From Metallyticus violacea (taxonomy: Eukaryota > Arthropoda > Insecta > Mantodea > Metallyticidae): DNA of 64,000 nt. The stretch covers positions 81,277,001 to 81,341,000 of the forward strand of contig CM060835.1 of assembly GCA_030762175.1 (NCBI GenBank), given 5' to 3'. The notes under the pieces were generated by a model, which saw only the letters and a list, made by a program, of their open reading frames with translations, was not told the DNA's origin and ran no database searches. This document shows positions 60,350-64,000 of this stretch, piece after piece. Each line of letters starts with the position of its first letter. Positions within the stretch are counted from its first letter, which is position 1. The position numbers and the translations under genes are program-made.

Positions 60350-60640
60350 ATTTATTTTTATTTAGTTTATTTATGGACGCTCTTTTACATCTCAGATCAT
60401 CAGTGTCGCATTCAATTCAGGGCGTGAAAACGCCGATAAATTTTGCTGAGAGGCCTCTTCTTTCACACCTGAAGTTCTTTTTCGTGCCGTAAATATACGA
60501 TATGGGAACGGTTTTACTTCCCTCCCGAAAGAAGCCATACTTAGGATTTTTACACCCGAAAAATATCCCTCGACCTGGCCGGGATTGAAACCCCGATCTT
60601 GTATGGCTACCACTACAGGATACCATGACTAAGCTGAGTT
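60350..60640 (-). mobile_element. SINE family B, antisense copy
   Basis: The tail (GGACGCTCTTTTACATCTCA) is at the left. The body is GAAGCCATACTTAGGATTTT, and the reverse complement of the head (GATCGGGGTTTCAATCCC on the minus strand) is at the right, with part of the anticodon arm deleted. Short TTTA repeats lie next to the tail. Confidence 0.9.
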
Positions 60641-61369
60641 GTTGTCATATGATAGCATCGATTTTCTTTACGTGCATCTTTGAGCTTAGCGTCTAGGGCT
60701 CTGGAATCTATTGAGATCAGCAATCAAACAATTGGAATTTTGAAGGGTGCTCAGCAAGAATCGCTTGAATTGAGGAAGGGCACATAAGTCGGTTATCTAT
60801 ATTAACATTAATGAAATACAGCTATTTGTGACACATATACCCTCTATAAATATATAGTACTAACCCCGTCATTTTACTACGCAATCGGAGTTTGTGTGTA
60901 CTAGTGGAAACGGGTTAACCTTCATTGGACGCGCGATGCCCGGTAAGACTGGAGATAAAACGTTCCGCTGATGCAGATAATTAATCTTGCTCACTTTGTT
61001 TATCAAGGCATCTGTTTCTGTGCGCATTAGGACTTTCTACTGTGTATTTGTATACTATGGAGTATGCTGAAAGTGAAATATACGCTGGAACACAGAATTT
61101 GCTTTATGTGCAAAACAAATCGCAAAAGTACTACAGGAAAAAAGTTAATTCAAATTTCAAGTAGTAACCCCTCCATCGGGAAGTGTAATTTTCAAATTGG
61201 TGATCAAAGTTTAAACTCAATGCCTTTTCCATTAACAAGAGCCGAGACAAAAAAAAAAAATAATAAATAAATAAATAAAATAAAAATAAATAAAAATAAC
61301 ATAGGAGAAGTTTGATGAAACAGACAATCGGTTAGAAACGTCTTCTCGAAAGTCGCGGTTAGCCACATC
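60641..61369. other. Intronic DNA, nothing recognised
   Basis: A-rich tract with AAAT units at about 61249-61300. No supported gene. Confidence 0.5.
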
Positions 61370-61580
61370 TGTCTGCAGTGCGTGTAAAGCCGCTCAGCTG
61401 CTGCCCTCTGTGTCATGTAAAATCAGTGCTGTGCCTGGTGGAAGCGCTGAAACAAAATATCCGAGAGGCAGTTTACAATATTCGGCATGATACACGGCGG
61501 CAAGTGATTTTTATTTCAAAGGGATTCAGGATATCTCACAGCAGAGACAGGCACTTTGAACACGTACTATTGTGGTGAGT
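61370..61580 (+). pseudogene. IS630/Tc1-type transposase C-terminus
   Basis: A 66-codon frame at 61378 contains VEALKQNIREAVYNI, an RRQV segment and ISHSRDRHFEHVL, then a stop. This follows the last 50 or so residues of these transposases (L-x-x-NI-x-x-A-x-x-x-I up to G-x-H-x-EHL). The fragment at 9598-9740 is a relative. No other part of the gene lies upstream. Confidence 0.6.
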
Positions 61581-62237
61581 ACAATATAAACAACTATTAA
61601 ATACTAATAAAAAGGAAAAGAACAAAACAAGTGACATGATTTCCATCGTAGATGTTGAAGTCATTACTCGGTAACTTCCCGTAGGCAAAACCTTCTTAGC
61701 GAAAAGAGAACCCCGTAGAATGCAACAACCTTCAGCAATGCTCAAGGAATGTTAAATGTCAAACTTAAGCAACTGCGGCCAATTTCAAACTTATAACAAT
61801 TGCACATTGTCGCTCTTAGCATCTCGACATTGATGCATTTCTATTATTTTCTCAAATGTACTATAAAACTGCTACTACGGGCATAAAATACAAAAGTTTG
61901 CCATGACGAATTGGCAACATAGTAACGAGCATTAGCATAACAACCATGAATAAGCAGAAGGAAAAAAATGTCTCCAGTTTTCATGTTTAGTACTGAAAAG
62001 ACATTTACCTGCTCTTCCCAGAAAAAGAGTGTATTTAAAACGACTTATCGCTATGAACTGCTAAATCTGGCAATATGAAGCAAGAAATTTACATGTCATT
62101 AATTACCGTATCGTAAATAAACGATAAAAATAAATGAACATTATCAGAACTCGAACCAAAATCTGACTTGTGAACACAAAAACCGCGTATTATACACAGG
62201 ATGTTTAAAATAACGGGGAATAACTTCATGAATTGCT
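61581..62237. other. Intronic DNA, nothing recognised
   Basis: No supported feature. Confidence 0.45.
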
Positions 62238-62792
62238 TTCTAAACCCTAGATCGCGGGTTCAAATCCGACCAGGACTGATTGATTTTTTTCTGGCGTAAA
62301 AATCATAAGTATGGCTTCCTTCGGAAGGGAAGTAAAGCCGTGGGTCCCGTGTCGTACATTCACGGCACGAAAGAGACCCTCGAGCCTGAAAGAAGAGGCC
62401 TCTGAGCAAAATTTGTCGGTCGTTTCACGCCCTGAATTGAATGAAACGCTGATGGCCCTTTTTTTTTTTTGAGTAGTGTTTAACGCCCGTTTTTACTAAG
62501 GCATCACAGGAGGTGGACACTGATGATACATGAGATGAAATGATAAATTGGGAAAGGGTTTTTTTAAGGAAGGAAGCGTTCCAGGCCTAAGTTTAGGGTA
62601 GCTCCTCGGCATTTGCCAGTTATGAGGGCTAAGGAAAACCTGAAAAAAAAAAAACCCAGTCAGGGAGAACGGTCTTGGTGGGATTCGAACCCCAGACTTC
62701 CCGCTCACGAGTACGCGCCTTAACGACCTCGGCCACCCGTGGATGTGCTGATGACCTGTGATGTTAAAGGGCGTCCGTAAATAAATCAAACA
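62238..62792 (+). mobile_element. SINE family B, split by a SINE A
   Basis: The left part (62238-62460) starts in the anticodon arm (GCTTTCTAAACCCTAGATCG), with box B GGGTTCAAATCCG and the usual body to GCTGATGGCC. The right part (about 62746-62792) resumes with GCTGATGACCTGTGATGTTA and ends GTCCGTAAATAAATC. The 5' part of the head is missing. Confidence 0.93.
62461..62745 (-). mobile_element. SINE family A, inserted in SINE B
   Basis: Complete antisense copy. T run, then GTGTTTAACGCCCGTTTTTA (tail) at the left; the reverse complement of GTGGCCGAGGTCGTTAAGGC (head) at the right. GCTGATGRCC flanks both sides (about 62449-62459 and 62748-62758) as a target-site duplication with one mismatch. 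Confidence 0.95.
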
Positions 62793-63269
62793 ACAACAAA
62801 ACTTCATGAATATGTAACTTCTTTTATGTAGGCAATAAAAATAGTTCGTATCAATATACGTGTATATTCTGACGAACTACCACAATAAATGTTCAAAATA
62901 ACAAAATCCTGTCAAACAGGTCTTGCCTCGATGTCCTACATCCTTACAGAAACTTCTTAAAAAGCATACTCTTGATTTCTTCGTCAAAATGCTTTGTCCG
63001 TCGAGATGCACACTCCATGTAACGCGTTTCTTTATCTTTAGGTTTTCTGGTTGATGGATAGGTAGAGGTGTACCAGTTGCTTGGCCTTCATACTCATTTG
63101 GTTTAAATATACTGAAGTTCTATGTCATTATCATTGTCATCACCATCTCTTCAAGGATTGAGGAATTCTCGTCTCCTTCCTATCCCCGTTTTCCATCACC
63201 TCTTTGCTGTACGATGAGTGTTAAATCACTTATCTATATAAGCTTGAAAGAAAGAAAAAATACGAATAT
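62793..63269. other. Intronic DNA, nothing recognised
   Basis: No supported feature. Confidence 0.45.
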
Positions 63270-63910
63270 GTTTTTAAAATTTTCAATATACTCCCCTGAC
63301 AATTCAACACATTTCCTGCAATTACTTTAAACCCTTACAAAAAAGTTCTTCTCAGAAATTTGCAGTCATCTAGATATCCCTTGAAAAGCGCTGTCGTTTA
63401 AGAATTTTCTTTCATACTCTTGTGGCCAAGTCAGGTCTATAAGGAGCATGATTCAGCTGTTAAAATCCATATTCTTTAATGGCCACTTGCGCTCTGCCTC
63501 CGTATACATTGGCGCATTGTCGTGGAGAAGCAACAACATGGAATTCATCTTTTACATGCACAAATTTTCGTGAATTAGTTTGCAAAGCTTATCTGCCGAG
63601 ATAGCCATTTCTTCTATTTTTCATTTCTAATTGTCTGTCAAAATAAACCTTCACTTTCTTGTACATTTCTCTGGAAGCTGCTTCCACATTTCGCCAAATG
63701 TATCATCTTCAATGAACTCTACCCCACTCAAACTGCTCGCCTTGTATGGTTGTTCAGACATAATAAATTATAGCCACGCCTTCACGGATCTTCTTCAGCG
63801 CTTTCCCTCCTTTTGCGAGAGATGTCGTCACCGAAGCATGCTCCACATTACAGTTTCCTACTAGGCTCACACGAGGGCTCTATGACATCCTGCCTCTTCA
63901 TGTGTTAGAC
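63270..63910 (-). mobile_element. Mariner transposase remnant, third lineage
   Basis: On the minus strand LLLLHDNAPMYTEA, with the intact HDNAP motif, lies near 63540-63500. The APYRPDLA segment is near 63440 and CRKCVELSGEYIENFKN, the typical C-terminal end, near 63320-63280. The frame is broken between them. Upstream (63600-63910) is only vaguely legible, and the element may run beyond the window edge. Sequence differs from the mariners at 3.2 and 11.7 kb. Confidence 0.75.
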
Positions 63911-64000
63911 TTGTGCTAAGCTACAAGCTGAGACTACAGAGTGACCTTTAAACACGTCACAACATATTCGCAGCTCTCTTTCTTTCTTAGGTGCTATACG

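Noticed and set aside
1..64000. CRISPR array, operon, phage or bacterial insert
   Set aside because: The tandem repeats seen lack unique spacers, no adjacent prokaryotic-type ORFs exist, and all recognised proteins are insect or eukaryotic-transposon types.

Overview
This window looks like genomic DNA from a winged-insect lineage, AT-rich, TE-dense and almost empty of coding sequence. The only host gene I can support is vestigial (vg), the wing selector cofactor of Scalloped, on the minus strand. Two internal coding exons are clear, at 28511-28709 and 24418-24653. Canonical splice sites and matching codon phases join them into about 144 residues of the C-terminal half of Vestigial. The upstream exon with the Scalloped-binding domain and the short final exon were not found. 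I therefore infer that most or all of the window is vg intron, with more than 35 kb upstream and more than 24 kb downstream of the two exons.

The rest is a mosaic of decayed mobile elements. There are four tRNA-derived or tRNA-associated SINE-like families, here called A, B, C and D, with two nested insertions flanked by visible target-site duplications (40084-40404 and 62449-62760). Mariner-type transposase remnants lie at 3230-4340, 11712-12540 and 63270-63910. Other Tc1/IS630-like transposase remnants lie at 9598, 27095, 46430, 51045, 54236 and 61370. Non-LTR reverse-transcriptase remnants lie at 8925, 43890, 47600 and 58690. Short inverted-repeat (MITE or foldback) elements lie at 10431-10898, 28833-29722 and 31979-32545. 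There are also dispersed repeat pairs (14.9/37.4 kb and 21.5/56.2 kb), a 268-bp tandem duplication, and many ATT/TAA, AT and CA microsatellites.

Layout. 0-24 kb is downstream vg intron with TE fossils. 24.4-28.7 kb holds the two vg exons and the intron between them. 28.7-64 kb is upstream vg intron, with its densest TE clusters at 28.8-29.7, 39.9-40.5, 45.8-48, 51-56.1 and 58.7-63.9 kb. I saw no rRNA, no CRISPR array, no operon-like organisation and no intact transposase. No previously undescribed biological system is evident. The most unusual structures are the inverted-repeat element with an internal 180-bp array just upstream of a vg splice acceptor, and the DNA transposon with roughly 260-bp terminal repeats at 54-56 kb.

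A more exact taxon is a guess. The SINE-rich, large-intron character fits a cockroach, termite or other polyneopteran, but nothing here proves it. Element boundaries were read by eye and are good to about 10-50 bp unless a duplication or splice site fixes them.
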